From: Streptosporangium brasiliense
GTDB lineage: Bacteria > Actinomycetota > Actinomycetes > Streptosporangiales > Streptosporangiaceae
Assembly (NCBI RefSeq): GCF_030811595.1
Contig: NZ_JAUSRB010000002.1
Location: forward strand, 6,262,001 to 6,326,000
Length of the DNA stretch: 64,000 nucleotides
Direction of reading: 5' to 3'
A model generated the notes under the pieces. It was not told the DNA's origin. It worked only from the letters and a program-made list of their open reading frames with translations, and did no database searches. The stretch's first letter is position 1. Every line of letters starts with the position of its first letter. Positions 43,720 through 52,024 of this stretch are shown piece after piece. Made by a program: the position numbers and the translations under genes.

Positions 43720-44967
43720 TCATGGCGCTCCAACGGCTGCGCCGAGGTACTTCCCCAGGTCGTCCTGGTAGGGGAAGTCGCCGGGCACATACGAGCACCA
43801 CGGTTCCTCGGCCAGGACGTCGCCGCTGGTGGCGTAGGCCCGGGAGCGGGATCCGCCGCACACGGCGCGGAACTCGCAGGCCCCGCAGCGTCCGGTCAGC
43901 AGGCCGGGGTCGCGCAGTGAGGTGAGGACCGGCGAGGTCCGGTAGATCTCCGTCAGCGGACGGTCGCGGACGTTTCCGGCCGGCAGCGGCAGGAATCCCG
44001 ACGGGGAGACCTCTCCGGTGTGAGAGACGAACACCAGGCCGCGGCCGGCGCTGACGTCGATCGGGGGGCGGCGGGTGCGGGTGGCGCGGACGAGACCGGC
44101 GCGTACGGCGCGTCGGTGCAGGGCGCGGTAGACCGGTCCGAGCCCGAGGGCCTGCACGTGGTCGGCGCCGCGGGCCCGCAGGATGTGCCGCTGGATGGCG
44201 ATGCGGCGAAAGTGGTGGGCCTCGGTGGCTTTGACGGGGACGGCGGCTCCGATGTCGTGGGCGAAGTTGAGGACGTCCTCGGTCTCGGCGGCGGTCAGCG
44301 AGGTCAGGCTGCGGCCCCGGCCGGTGGGGATGAGCAGGAACAGGCTCCACAGCAGCGCTCCCCGGTCGCGGACCAGGCGGGCGATGTCGGGCAGGTCCAT
44401 CAGGTTGGTCTTGGTGACGGTGGTGTTGATCTGCACTTTGAGGCCGGCGTCGAGGGCGGCCTGCCAGGAGCGCAGGGTCCGGGTGAAGACGCCGTCGAAG
44501 CCGCGGAAGCCGTCGTGGCGTCCGGCGGTGGCCCCGTCAAGGCTGAGGGAGATGACCGAGGCGCCGGCGTCGCGCAGGCGGGTGAGGGCGACGGGGGTGA
44601 GGGCGGGGGTGGCCGACGGGGAGACCGACGGGGACAGGCCGATCTCGCGGGCGCGCTCGACCAGGTCGTACAGGTCGGGGCGTTCGAAGGGGTCGCCGCC
44701 GGTGATGACGAACAGCGGGGCGGGGCGGCCGAACGCGGCGATCTGCCGCATCAGGTCCACGGCCTCGGCGGTGGACAGCTCGGCGGGGTCGCGCTCGGGC
44801 CTGGCCTCGGCCCGGCAGTGCAGGCAGGCCAGGGGGCAGGCGCGGGTCGCCTCCCAGATGACGATGAAAGGGGCGGCGGCGACGTCGCGGTGGACGTGCC
44901 GGACCGGGCGGGCCGTCCGCCCACCCGGTCCGCCCGGGCAGGACTGCGGTTCGGCGGGTCGCTTCAC
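43720..44967 (-). CDS. radical SAM/SPASM protein (NirJ/AhbD-like, TIGR04053 type)
   Basis: 415 residues from GTG 44967. The radical SAM cluster motif is TRACPLACLHC (CxxxCxxC). The SPASM region near the end has CGACEFRAVCGGSRSRAYA and a later Cys (EEPWCSYVPGD) for auxiliary clusters. Relatives act in haem d1 or alternative haem biosynthesis or on peptides. The setting beside nitrite reductase and MoeA favours a haem/cofactor role, but this is inference. The ATG of a longer frame upstream is not supported. Confidence 0.82.
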   Translation of the reverse strand: MKRPAEPQSCPGGPGGRTARPVRHVHRDVAAAPFIVIWEATRACPLACLHCRAEARPERDPAELSTAEAVDLMRQIAAFGRPAPLFVITGGDPFERPDLYDLVERAREIGLSPSVSPSATPALTPVALTRLRDAGASVISLSLDGATAGRHDGFRGFDGVFTRTLRSWQAALDAGLKVQINTTVTKTNLMDLPDIARLVRDRGALLWSLFLLIPTGRGRSLTSLTAAETEDVLNFAHDIGAAVPVKATEAHHFRRIAIQRHILRARGADHVQALGLGPVYRALHRRAVRAGLVRATRTRRPPIDVSAGRGLVFVSHTGEVSPSGFLPLPAGNVRDRPLTEIYRTSPVLTSLRDPGLLTGRCGACEFRAVCGGSRSRAYATSGDVLAEEPWCSYVPGDFPYQDDLGKYLGAAVGAP

Positions 44968-45253
44968 AGGGTGGTCCCTTCGTCCCGGCCGGTGCCGGGC
45001 AGGTGGCCGACGACGTCGGCGGCGGTGTGGTCGGCGGGCAGGACGTCGGTGATGCTGGTCCGCGAACTGCCGCCGATGGAGAATCGGGCGGGATCGGCTC
45101 AGGCTGCTCATCATCACCGCGCAGTGTCCAGGCGGGTGACCCGCCGGGCCGTGCTGCGCCGCCCGTTGCGGTTCTCCGCGCCGGCCATGACTGCTCGCGG
45201 ACCTCGCCACAAGAGAGCCCGGGAGTCGATGGATGCCGCCCTGAGGCGGATCG

Positions 45254-45748
45254 CTACTGCGCCGAGGACAGGACGGTGCCGACCACGACGAACGCGGCGC
45301 CGGCGCCCATGAGCACCGCGCCCAGGCCGATGGCCAGGGAGGTGACCTGCCAGGCCTGGTAGGCACTCATCAGGGAGGCGCGCAGCGTCTCCCCCATGAA
45401 CGCGGTCTGGCGCAGCGCGGTGAGTTTCTCGTCCTGGCCGCCGGCGGCGTGCAGGTCAGCGCTGATCTCCGAGTAGCTGCGTCCCGCGGTGGCCTTGCGC
45501 ACGTTGCCGCCGATCATTTCGGAGAAGACCCGGGCGTGGGCGCCGTTCTCCACCCGCCGTCCGGCGTAGCGGTCGTACTCGGCGGGCAGGCCCTTGGCCG
45601 GAAAGGTGATCTTCTGGCGGATGAGCTCGTCGCGGATCTCCTGCTTGCCGCGCATGCCGCGGACCGTCATGACGGTGCCGGCTGTCAGCATGCTGACGCC
45701 GACACCGCCCAGCAGCAGCATCAGTGTCAGCCTTCGCACGTTGTCCAC
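45254..45748 (-). CDS. two-helix membrane protein, hypothetical
   Basis: 164 residues. There is one hydrophobic helix at each end (TLMLLLGGVGVSMLTAGTVM and VTSLAIGLGAVLMGAGAAFV). The soluble middle is charged and Arg/Glu rich (QEIRDELIRQKITFPAKGLP). The family is unknown; related proteins occur in actinomycetes. A DosR-like box lies 166-186 bp upstream, and the radical SAM gene follows on the same strand after 286 bp. Confidence 0.65.
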   Translation of the reverse strand: MDNVRRLTLMLLLGGVGVSMLTAGTVMTVRGMRGKQEIRDELIRQKITFPAKGLPAEYDRYAGRRVENGAHARVFSEMIGGNVRKATAGRSYSEISADLHAAGGQDEKLTALRQTAFMGETLRASLMSAYQAWQVTSLAIGLGAVLMGAGAAFVVVGTVLSSAQ

Positions 45749-46158
45749 CGTTTCTTCTCCTTACCGACTCACGATTTACCGACTCACGATGAGATCCATG
45801 GGGTGGGTGGCCGGTCTGCGACCGGTCCCATGCAGGGCCCTTTTTCCGAGAGGTCCGTGAAGAAAAGGGTGCGGTCTCGGCACGGGCACCGGGCAGGGCC
45901 ACCGGTCCCTGATGTTCGGGCTGAAAGTCCCATCGACGGGCTCGGGCAGCCAGGGGAGAGGGGAAGGGAGATCTCTCCCGCCCCCGGCAGCTTCGCCGCA
46001 GCGGCGACCGCATCCGTCCTGACGTCCGTCAGCGCCCGGATACGGGGCGGTCGGTCAGGCCGCCAGGGCGTTCATCGACCAGTCGACGGACGGCGCCGAG
46101 GCAGGTGTGCGCCAGCCGCACACGCGGAGCCGTCCCCGTGCAGGCCCTTCCACCGCGC
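45749..46158. other. 410-bp intergenic region with tandem DosR-like sites
   Basis: GGGCTGAAAGTCCC at 45918-45931 matches the DosR core at 12 of 14 positions. A weaker GGGCCACCGGTCCC lies just beside it at about 45894-45907, so two dimers could bind in tandem. The remainder toward the end of the kinase gene shows no recognised feature. Confidence 0.55.
45915..45934. promoter_or_regulatory. DosR/DevR-like box 3
   Basis: TTCGGGCTGAAAGTCCCATC, upstream of the two-helix membrane protein gene and possibly the radical SAM gene. Confidence 0.65.
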
Positions 46159-47853
46159 TCATCCCCGCGCAAGGGGCACCCGCCAGCGTAGGCGGCTCCC
46201 GCCGCCCTCGGCGCGCTCCGCGGTGAACGCGCCGCCCAGGCGCGCGGCCCGGTCGGCGAGGTTGCGCAGCCCGCTGCGCCGCCCGTCCTCGGGGATGCCG
46301 ATGCCGTCGTCGCTCACCTCCAGCAGCAGCGTGCCCTTACTGACCCCCACCAGCACCTGGGCCCTGCTCGCCCGGGCGTGCCGGGCGACGTTGGACAGCG
46401 CCTCGCGCAGCACCGCCCGCAGCTGCCCGGCCACCTCCTCGGGCACCGTGTTGTCCAGCGGGGCCTCCATCCGGATGCTGGGCATGAAACCGAGCTGCTC
46501 GCGCGCCGCCTCCACCAGCTCCGTCACCTGGCCGCGCAGGCTGCAGACCTGGCCGGCCTGCGGCGGCGACTGCAGCGCGAAGATCGTGGAGCGGACCTCC
46601 TTGATGGTCTGGTCCAGCTCGTCCACCGCGTGCTGCATCCGGGTCGTCGCGGTGGGGTTGTCGACCATCTCAACCATGCTCATCAGCGTCATCGCCACCG
46701 CGAACAGCCGCTGGATGACCACGTCGTGCAGGTCCTTGGCGATGCGGTCACGGTCCTCCAGCAGGCCCAGCCGTTCGGCGTCGCGGCGCGCGTCGGCCAG
46801 CTCCAGCGCGACCGCGGCCTGCCCGCCCAGCGCCTCGGCCGTGCGCAGGTCCGCCTCGTTGAACGGCGGCGACCCGGCCTGCTTGGCCAGGCTCAGCACG
46901 CCGTGGACCGCCTGCGGCTTGCCCAGCGGGACGGCGATCGCCGCGCTCAGCGGCACCTGCTCCAGATATGCCGGATAAGCCATGCGCACCTTCACATCCA
47001 GTGCGGTCTGTGGCTGCCCGGTATGCGCCACGGCGGCGGCCAGGGAGTCCTCCATCGGCACCGCGCAGCCGCGCAGGTGCTCGGCGCCGAGCCCTTCGGC
47101 GATCTCGATGCGCATGGTCTCAGCCAGGGGGAAGCTCACGGTGACCGTGTCGGCGCCGGTGAGCTCCATGGCGCGCCGGGCCATGACGGTGAGCACCTCG
47201 TCCGGGTCCTCACCCGACAGCAGACTGCTGGTCACCTCCGTGGACACCCGCAGCCAGTTCTCCCGGCGCTGGCTCTCCTCGTACAACCGGGCGTTCTCGA
47301 TCGCCACACCGGCGGCGGTGGCCAGCGCGCCCACCACGATCTCGTCCTCCTCCTCGAAGGCCGCGCCGCCGGCCTTCTCGGTCAGATACAGGTTGCCGAA
47401 CACCTCCTCGCGCACCACGATCGGCACGCCCAGGAAGCTGCGCATCGGCGGATGTCCCTCCGGAAAGCCATAGAAAGCCGGGTGTTCGGTCAGATCGGCC
47501 AGTCGCAGCGTCCCGGGTTCCTTGATCAGCAGTCCGAGCAGGCCCTTGCCGTGCGGCCAGTGGTCGACCCGCGCGATCTCCTCCTCGGCCATTCCCACCG
47601 GGATGAACCGCTCCACCGTGCCGCCCTCGCCGATGACGCCGAGCGCCCCGTAGCGGGCCTCGACCAGCTGGGTGGCGGCCTGGGTGATGCGCCGCAGCAC
47701 CGTCTCCAGGTCCAGGTCGCTGCCGATCGAGACCACGGCCTCCAGCAGGGCGTGCACTCGGTCCCGGGTGGCCAGCACCGCCTCCAGCCGGCCCTGCAGC
47801 TCGGCCAGGAGGTCATCCAGCTGCATGCTCGGGAGCAACGACTTCTCGTCCAT
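46159..47853 (-). CDS. devS: DevS/DosT-like GAF-GAF sensor histidine kinase
   Basis: 564 residues from ATG 47853 (AAAAGGAG upstream). GAF-1 and GAF-2 are followed by a HisKA_3 dimerisation domain (phospho-His in IAKDLHDVVIQRLFA) and a HATPase with DDGIGIPEDGRRSGLRNL. GAF-1 contains EGHPPMRSFLGVPI. This matches the region of mycobacterial DevS where the proximal haem histidine (His149) lies, so haem sensing of O2, NO or CO is likely. Its partner should be a DosR/NarL-type regulator, which is not in this window. The surrounding genes carry DosR-like boxes. Confidence 0.92.
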   Translation of the reverse strand: MDEKSLLPSMQLDDLLAELQGRLEAVLATRDRVHALLEAVVSIGSDLDLETVLRRITQAATQLVEARYGALGVIGEGGTVERFIPVGMAEEEIARVDHWPHGKGLLGLLIKEPGTLRLADLTEHPAFYGFPEGHPPMRSFLGVPIVVREEVFGNLYLTEKAGGAAFEEEDEIVVGALATAAGVAIENARLYEESQRRENWLRVSTEVTSSLLSGEDPDEVLTVMARRAMELTGADTVTVSFPLAETMRIEIAEGLGAEHLRGCAVPMEDSLAAAVAHTGQPQTALDVKVRMAYPAYLEQVPLSAAIAVPLGKPQAVHGVLSLAKQAGSPPFNEADLRTAEALGGQAAVALELADARRDAERLGLLEDRDRIAKDLHDVVIQRLFAVAMTLMSMVEMVDNPTATTRMQHAVDELDQTIKEVRSTIFALQSPPQAGQVCSLRGQVTELVEAAREQLGFMPSIRMEAPLDNTVPEEVAGQLRAVLREALSNVARHARASRAQVLVGVSKGTLLLEVSDDGIGIPEDGRRSGLRNLADRAARLGGAFTAERAEGGGSRLRWRVPLARG

Positions 47854-47966
47854 CCTGGCTCCTTTTCCCTGAGTGAGGCCGGACTGCCTGTCAAGGTGCC
47901 CTCCTCGATCGACGCCCTCTTGGGGGCTCTTCATCGAACGCGTCAGACGGAGCTTCAGGTCCGCTC

Positions 47967-49169
47967 CTACAGCCCGGCTGAAAGGATGAGCGGAGCGGGC
48001 TCATGGCTCCTCCAGCCGGCAGGCACCGCGGCCAGCGCGTCGCCGATGGCCGCGCCGTTGAGGAACGCGGAACGCTGCTTGCCCAGTACGCGGGCCACAG
48101 CGCCGTCCCACCTCACCGGCAGGACCTGGGTGCGGTCGGGGGAGAACGGGACCTGACCTGTCAGCGGCACAGGAGGCAAGACCGGCAGCCGCCGCCCGGC
48201 CAATCCGGCCAGCAGGGGGGCCAGCAGCGTATGCGCCGCGACCAGGGCGGCGTAGGGGTTACCGGGAAGGCCCACCACCCACCGGCCGTCGGCGAGCTGG
48301 GCCAGTAACTGTGGATGGCCGGGACGGCAGGCCACCGTGTCGACGATCCAGCGCACCGCCCGCTCGTTGAGCAGCGGCCGCAGATGGTCGGTGACACCGA
48401 CCGAGGTGGACCCGGTCACCGCGAGCACCTCCGCCGCGCCGGCGGCGGCGAAGGCATCGGCCAGCGCGCCGGGCCGGTCGGGTACGTGGCAGACGGCCGC
48501 AGCCTGCCCGCCCATGTCCTGCACCAGCGAGGGCAGCATCGGGCCCAGGGCGTCGCGCACCTGGCCGGGGCCCGGCCTGCCGCGGTGGACGAGCTCGTCG
48601 CCGGTGACCAGGATCTGTACCCGGGGCCGCGGCCGGACCTGCAGCGCGTCATAGCCGCACGCGGCGGCCAGGCCGAGCAGCGCGGGGCCGATCCGGCTGC
48701 CCGGGGAGGCCAGGTGGGTTCCGGCGGGGGCGTCTTCACCCGTGCGGCGGATGTGCCGGCCCGGCGTGAGCTGCGGGCCCTGGACCCGGTCGGCATCGCG
48801 CACGGCCAGCTCCACCGGGAGGACCGCATCGGCCCCGGCAGGCACCGGAGCGCCGGTGGAGATCTCCACCGCCTGTCCCGCCTGCAGCTCACCGGCGGGA
48901 AAGACGGTTCCGGCCCGTATCGCGCCGCACACCTGCCACGGTCCGGTGCCCGCCACGGCGAATCCGTCCATCGCCGCGGTGTCGAAGGCCGGAGCCGGTG
49001 AGCGGGTGACGATCTCCTGGGCGAGGGTCAGCCCGGCGGCCTGGGCCAGGTCGGCCGGCTGCGCCGGCACCGGCCGCGCCGAGGCATGGGCGAGCCGGCG
49101 TGCCTGCTGCCAGGACACGTTGTGGAACCCCGTTGCAGCGCTGTCGGCGCTGGTAGTGACGGTGATCAT
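47967..49169 (-). CDS. moeA: molybdopterin molybdenumtransferase MoeA
   Basis: 400 residues. Family motifs: AFDTAAMDGFAVAG, ISTGAPVPAGADAVLPVE, QILVTGDELV and GLPGNPYAALV. It inserts molybdate into adenylylated molybdopterin. Some positions differ from housekeeping MoeA (TGSTSVGVTDH in place of the usual TGGVSVGxxD). It is likely a second copy serving molybdoenzymes of the anaerobic island, such as a nitrate reductase encoded elsewhere. Confidence 0.9.
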   Translation of the reverse strand: MITVTTSADSAATGFHNVSWQQARRLAHASARPVPAQPADLAQAAGLTLAQEIVTRSPAPAFDTAAMDGFAVAGTGPWQVCGAIRAGTVFPAGELQAGQAVEISTGAPVPAGADAVLPVELAVRDADRVQGPQLTPGRHIRRTGEDAPAGTHLASPGSRIGPALLGLAAACGYDALQVRPRPRVQILVTGDELVHRGRPGPGQVRDALGPMLPSLVQDMGGQAAAVCHVPDRPGALADAFAAAGAAEVLAVTGSTSVGVTDHLRPLLNERAVRWIVDTVACRPGHPQLLAQLADGRWVVGLPGNPYAALVAAHTLLAPLLAGLAGRRLPVLPPVPLTGQVPFSPDRTQVLPVRWDGAVARVLGKQRSAFLNGAAIGDALAAVPAGWRSHEPAPLILSAGL

Positions 49170-49332
49170 GCCGGCACCGGGCCAACTGCCGCCCGGATGC
49201 GTTCATTGCCGCAGCGGTGTGTCCTGGCCTGGATCCGGCCATCTCTCCGCCCTACGCCCCGCACCGGGGCGATGCGGAAGGAGATGGGTGGGGCTGTTCG
49301 GGTCGTGCGGGTCATCATGCTCCTGACGTCCT

Positions 49333-49511
49333 TCATGTTTCGCACCCCGAGGGTGCAGGGCCGGCACCGCCCATCACCGGCGGCGGGACGGATCCCCCAG
49401 GCCGCCGGTGGCGCCGATCAGGCCGGTGACCGAGCCGACCTTGTCGGCCGGGGCGATCTGGGCGACCGGCGCGAAGGTCGCTCCGCTGCCCGCGCCCAGG
49501 GCCGCGGTCAT
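49333..49511 (-). pseudogene. narK: NarK-type nitrate/nitrite transporter remnant
   Basis: About 50 codons resemble the nitrate signature region of NarK: GAGSGATFAPVAQIAP, then KVGSVTGLIGATGGLG. In the next frame it continues GGSVPPPVMGG. One G is missing near 49396 (CTGGGGGATCC; six G would restore the frame). Everything else of the transporter is gone. The remnant starts a few bases after the stop of the hemerythrin-domain gene. Confidence 0.7.
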
Positions 49512-49523
49512 GGCCACCGGCGG

Positions 49524-50300
49524 TCAGGGACGGCCGATGCGCACCCGCCACACGGCCGGACCGGACTCGGCGTAGTCCCAGGTGAACTCGCCGGGGTGCT
49601 CGGCGGCGAACTGGTAGTAGAGGGGCTTGGGGTCGTGGTCGTTGACGAGCACGAACGACATGCCCGCGGGCAGTTCCCGGAACGTGGCGAAGATCTGCTC
49701 GTGGCGCTGGGCCGGGACCAGCCGGCGCACGTCGAGCTCGCCGACGACGAGAGCGCCGTCCGCGTCCTCCGCCGCCGGTTCTCCGGCGCCGCATCCGCAC
49801 CCGCATCCGCACCCGCCGGCCTCGGCCGGGGCGCCGAGGATCTCATGCATCCCGTCGAGCAGGGCGGCGAGGTCGACGCCGGCGTCGGCGAGCGCGGGCA
49901 GCAGGAGCTCGTTCTCCTTGTCCAGGTGCGACTGGAACAGGGTGTTCAGCGCGGCGGCGGCCGCGACGACCTCCCCCCACGTGCTCGCCCGCTCCAGCTC
50001 GTCGACCCGGTCACGCAGCAGGACGTGCTCGTCGCGCATGGCCTGCGCGAGCAGCCTGGTCGCGGGCAGCGCGTCGGCGACGCGGTACAGCGTCTCCTCC
50101 TCGGCCTCGGCGTGCGGGAGCACCTCCTCGGCGCAGAAGGTGACCAGCACCTCCTGCCGGGCGGCCGGGGACTGCAGCTTGTCGATGGAGCGCACGATGG
50201 TCACAGTGTGGTCGGACATCGTCCGGCCGAGCTGGTCGTGGTGGGCGCGGATCGTCGCCAGGACGGTGTCCTGCGGGCTTCCCGCCGTCTGCGTGGTCAT
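49524..50300 (-). CDS. hemerythrin-domain plus DUF2249 protein
   Basis: 258 residues from ATG 50300 (AAGGAG upstream). The N-terminal four-helix hemerythrin-like domain has iron-ligand candidates in RAHHDQLGR, LPHAEAEEETLY, MRDEHVLLRDRV and FQSHLDKENELLLP. A linker of alternating Cys and Gly (GGCGCGCGCGAGE) leads to a DUF2249 domain (LDVRRLVPAQRHEQIFATF, DHDPKPLYYQF). Such proteins handle nitric oxide or oxygen or iron. It fits the nitrosative-stress island. Confidence 0.85.
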   Translation of the reverse strand: MTTQTAGSPQDTVLATIRAHHDQLGRTMSDHTVTIVRSIDKLQSPAARQEVLVTFCAEEVLPHAEAEEETLYRVADALPATRLLAQAMRDEHVLLRDRVDELERASTWGEVVAAAAALNTLFQSHLDKENELLLPALADAGVDLAALLDGMHEILGAPAEAGGCGCGCGCGAGEPAAEDADGALVVGELDVRRLVPAQRHEQIFATFRELPAGMSFVLVNDHDPKPLYYQFAAEHPGEFTWDYAESGPAVWRVRIGRP

Positions 50301-50517
50301 GAGGACTCCTTGTCCGTTCTCCGGCCGGTGCGCCGGTGGTTGCCGCGGGTTCCCGGGGTGTTCCGGGCCCTTTTCCGGGGGCCCTCCCGGATGGCGGGAA
50401 GGCCCCGAGGTGCGCGCCCCTGTGCGTTGAACAGCGGGGCGCTGGGGTGGCGCTCTCCGACGCCGGGGAGGACCACCACGACGAGGCGGCTCTCGCTCGC
50501 CGGCCGCGCGGCGACGA

Positions 50518-50562
50518 CGCCTTCGGATGTCCGGGGAGGGTGGACCCGGACATCCGAAGGCG
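50518..50562. repeat. perfect 18-bp inverted repeat
   Basis: CGCCTTCGGATGTCCGGG (50518-50535) and its exact complement (50545-50562) enclose nine bases. It is isolated about 220 bp upstream of the hemerythrin/DUF2249 start. It may be a terminator or a protein-binding or RNA element. Confidence 0.75.
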
Positions 50563-50782
50563 GCGTCATCGCCCGTCGAAGGCGTGCCGGACATGGACGA
50601 CGGCCATGGGCACCGCGAGCCGGCCAGGCGGCGGATCGGGCACACATCGGACATGACCGGAACACCGGGCGCGGCCCTCAGAGGCCCGTCACCGGCCCAG
50701 GTCACCCGGGACGGGACCCTGGACCCCGGATCTGCGGGTCCTTCGGCCCCCAGCGGCCGTCACCGGCCTCGCCCGGGGGGCA

Positions 50783-50850
50783 GTGGTCGCCCTTCGGGAG
50801 GTGCACGGTCCACGGGGGCGGAGACCGTGCACCCGCCGGAGGGCGACCAC
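50783..50850 (-). terminator. 28-bp hairpin downstream of the small hemerythrin gene
   Basis: Arms 50783-50810 and 50823-50850 pair at 25 of 28 positions around a 12-base loop (left arm begins GTGGTCGCCC, ends GTGCACGGTC). It begins two bases after the stop codon at 50853, read on the minus strand. It is a very strong terminator-like structure without a T tract. Confidence 0.75.
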
Positions 50851-50852
50851 TT

Positions 50853-51302
50853 CTACCCTCCGACCGTGGACTGCTGCGGAGTGATGCGGTCCCAGGCGGA
50901 GATCGGCAGCATGATCACCGAGGCGGGGAACAGGCCGTGCTCCTCGCTGTCGATGTGCCGGCGCAGCTTCCCGATCGCCTCCAGCACGGCCGCCCAGTCC
51001 GGTGCCGTGCGGTCGACCGTGCCGAACACCTCGTGGATCTCGTCATGCTCGGCGCAGAGCCTGTCGACCGCCTCGGCCAGGGACCCCTCGGCACGCAGTT
51101 CGGCGAACAGGCCGTTCTCCTCGGTGGCGGTGTGCGGGATGAGCTGTGCGAGCAGCCCGTCGAGGAGGGATAGGGCGTCGCCGTACCGGCTCTCGTTGAT
51201 GGCCCGGCGCAGGGCCCCGGCGGTCTCCTCGATCTGCCAGTGCTCCTCGGAGAGCCGGCCGATCAGCGGGAAGTCCCGGCAGCCGCAGTAGTTGCACATC
51301 AT
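50853..51302 (-). CDS. small hemerythrin-domain protein with Cys-rich N-terminus
   Basis: 149 residues from ATG 51302. A CxxCxC head (MCNYCGCRDFP) precedes a hemerythrin-like bundle with ligand candidates in LSEEHWQIEE, LIPHTATEENGLF, CAEHDEIHEVF and LRRHIDSEEHGLFP. It is probably a di-iron protein for O2/NO handling, with the Cys head as an extra metal or redox site. A DosR-like box lies about 80-100 bp upstream. Confidence 0.85.
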   Translation of the reverse strand: MMCNYCGCRDFPLIGRLSEEHWQIEETAGALRRAINESRYGDALSLLDGLLAQLIPHTATEENGLFAELRAEGSLAEAVDRLCAEHDEIHEVFGTVDRTAPDWAAVLEAIGKLRRHIDSEEHGLFPASVIMLPISAWDRITPQQSTVGG

Positions 51303-51379
51303 GATCCTTCGACGTCATCGTGTGGGCTCCAGGATGTCTGGTGGTGGCTTGTCGGAATTAGAGGAAGTAGACCTTTCGG

Positions 51380-51399
51380 ATAGGGCCGTTCGTCCCTGC
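51380..51399. promoter_or_regulatory. DosR/DevR-like box 4
   Basis: GGGCCGTTCGTCCC (51383-51396) lies in the short gap upstream of the small hemerythrin gene. GGGNC and GTCCC halves are conserved; the centre is more divergent. Confidence 0.55.
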
Positions 51400-51400
51400 G

Positions 51401-52024
51401 TCATGCCATCAGCGTGGAGCCGTACTTCAGGACGATCGCCAGGATCAAGGTCAGGATCCAGACAGTGACGGCGATGACGTCAAGGTCGGCCTCGATGAAC
51501 CTGGCCGCTCCCGCCTGCACGCGGGGCGGCAGCGGCAGGTTGCCGTCGCGGATGTTCACCTGGGTCAGCGTGAAGAACACCAGCGTGGTGGACACTGTCA
51601 CCAGCAGGCACCACGGGCACAGCGCGCCGATCACGAACATCGACTGGAAAAGCAGCCAGCAGGCGAAGACGAGACCGAGGGCGTAGACCATCTGGGCGGT
51701 GAACATGAACCAGCGCGGGAAGCGCACGCCGCCCAGGCTCGCGACCGCGATGGTGATCACGACCGGTTCGGCGATCAGTCCCAGGAAGGCGTTGGGGAAC
51801 CCGAACAGCTGCGCCTGCCAGGAAGCGCCGACCGTCCCACAGCTGATGACGGCGTTGATGTCGCACGACAGGCTCGTGCTCGGGTCGGCCGCCAGGGCCA
51901 GGGCGTCGACCGAGAGCACGAAGGAGGCGGTCAGGCTCAGGCACGCCGACAGCAGCATGGTTCCGAAGATCCAGCCGCTCGTGTGCCGGAGGTGGTGCAG
52001 GCGGGCCAGAACGGTGGTCATCAC
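51401..52024 (-). CDS. vitamin K epoxide reductase (VKOR) family protein
   Basis: 207 residues, four to five transmembrane helices. Active-site CxxC in GALCPWCLLVT and loop cysteines in LSCDINAVISCGTVG. VKOR reoxidises a DsbA-like partner and passes electrons to quinone, replacing DsbB in actinobacteria. Its ATG overlaps the stop of the DsbA-like gene (ATGA), so the partner is made with it. Confidence 0.92.
   Translation of the reverse strand: MMTTVLARLHHLRHTSGWIFGTMLLSACLSLTASFVLSVDALALAADPSTSLSCDINAVISCGTVGASWQAQLFGFPNAFLGLIAEPVVITIAVASLGGVRFPRWFMFTAQMVYALGLVFACWLLFQSMFVIGALCPWCLLVTVSTTLVFFTLTQVNIRDGNLPLPPRVQAGAARFIEADLDVIAVTVWILTLILAIVLKYGSTLMA

Larger units (their letters stand above)
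50301..50852. other. 552-bp non-coding stretch with two long hairpins
   Basis: Lies between two hemerythrin genes on the same strand. It holds two near-perfect long inverted repeats (50518-50562 and 50783-50850), listed separately. Nearer 50370-50395 is the GC palindrome GGGCCC-N8-GGGCCC. No gene is recognised in any frame. Confidence 0.6.

Noticed and set aside
44966..45090. RiPP precursor peptide for the radical SAM enzyme
   Set aside because: The frame has no ATG, GTG or TTG start and no leader/core organisation; kept only as a low-interest observation.
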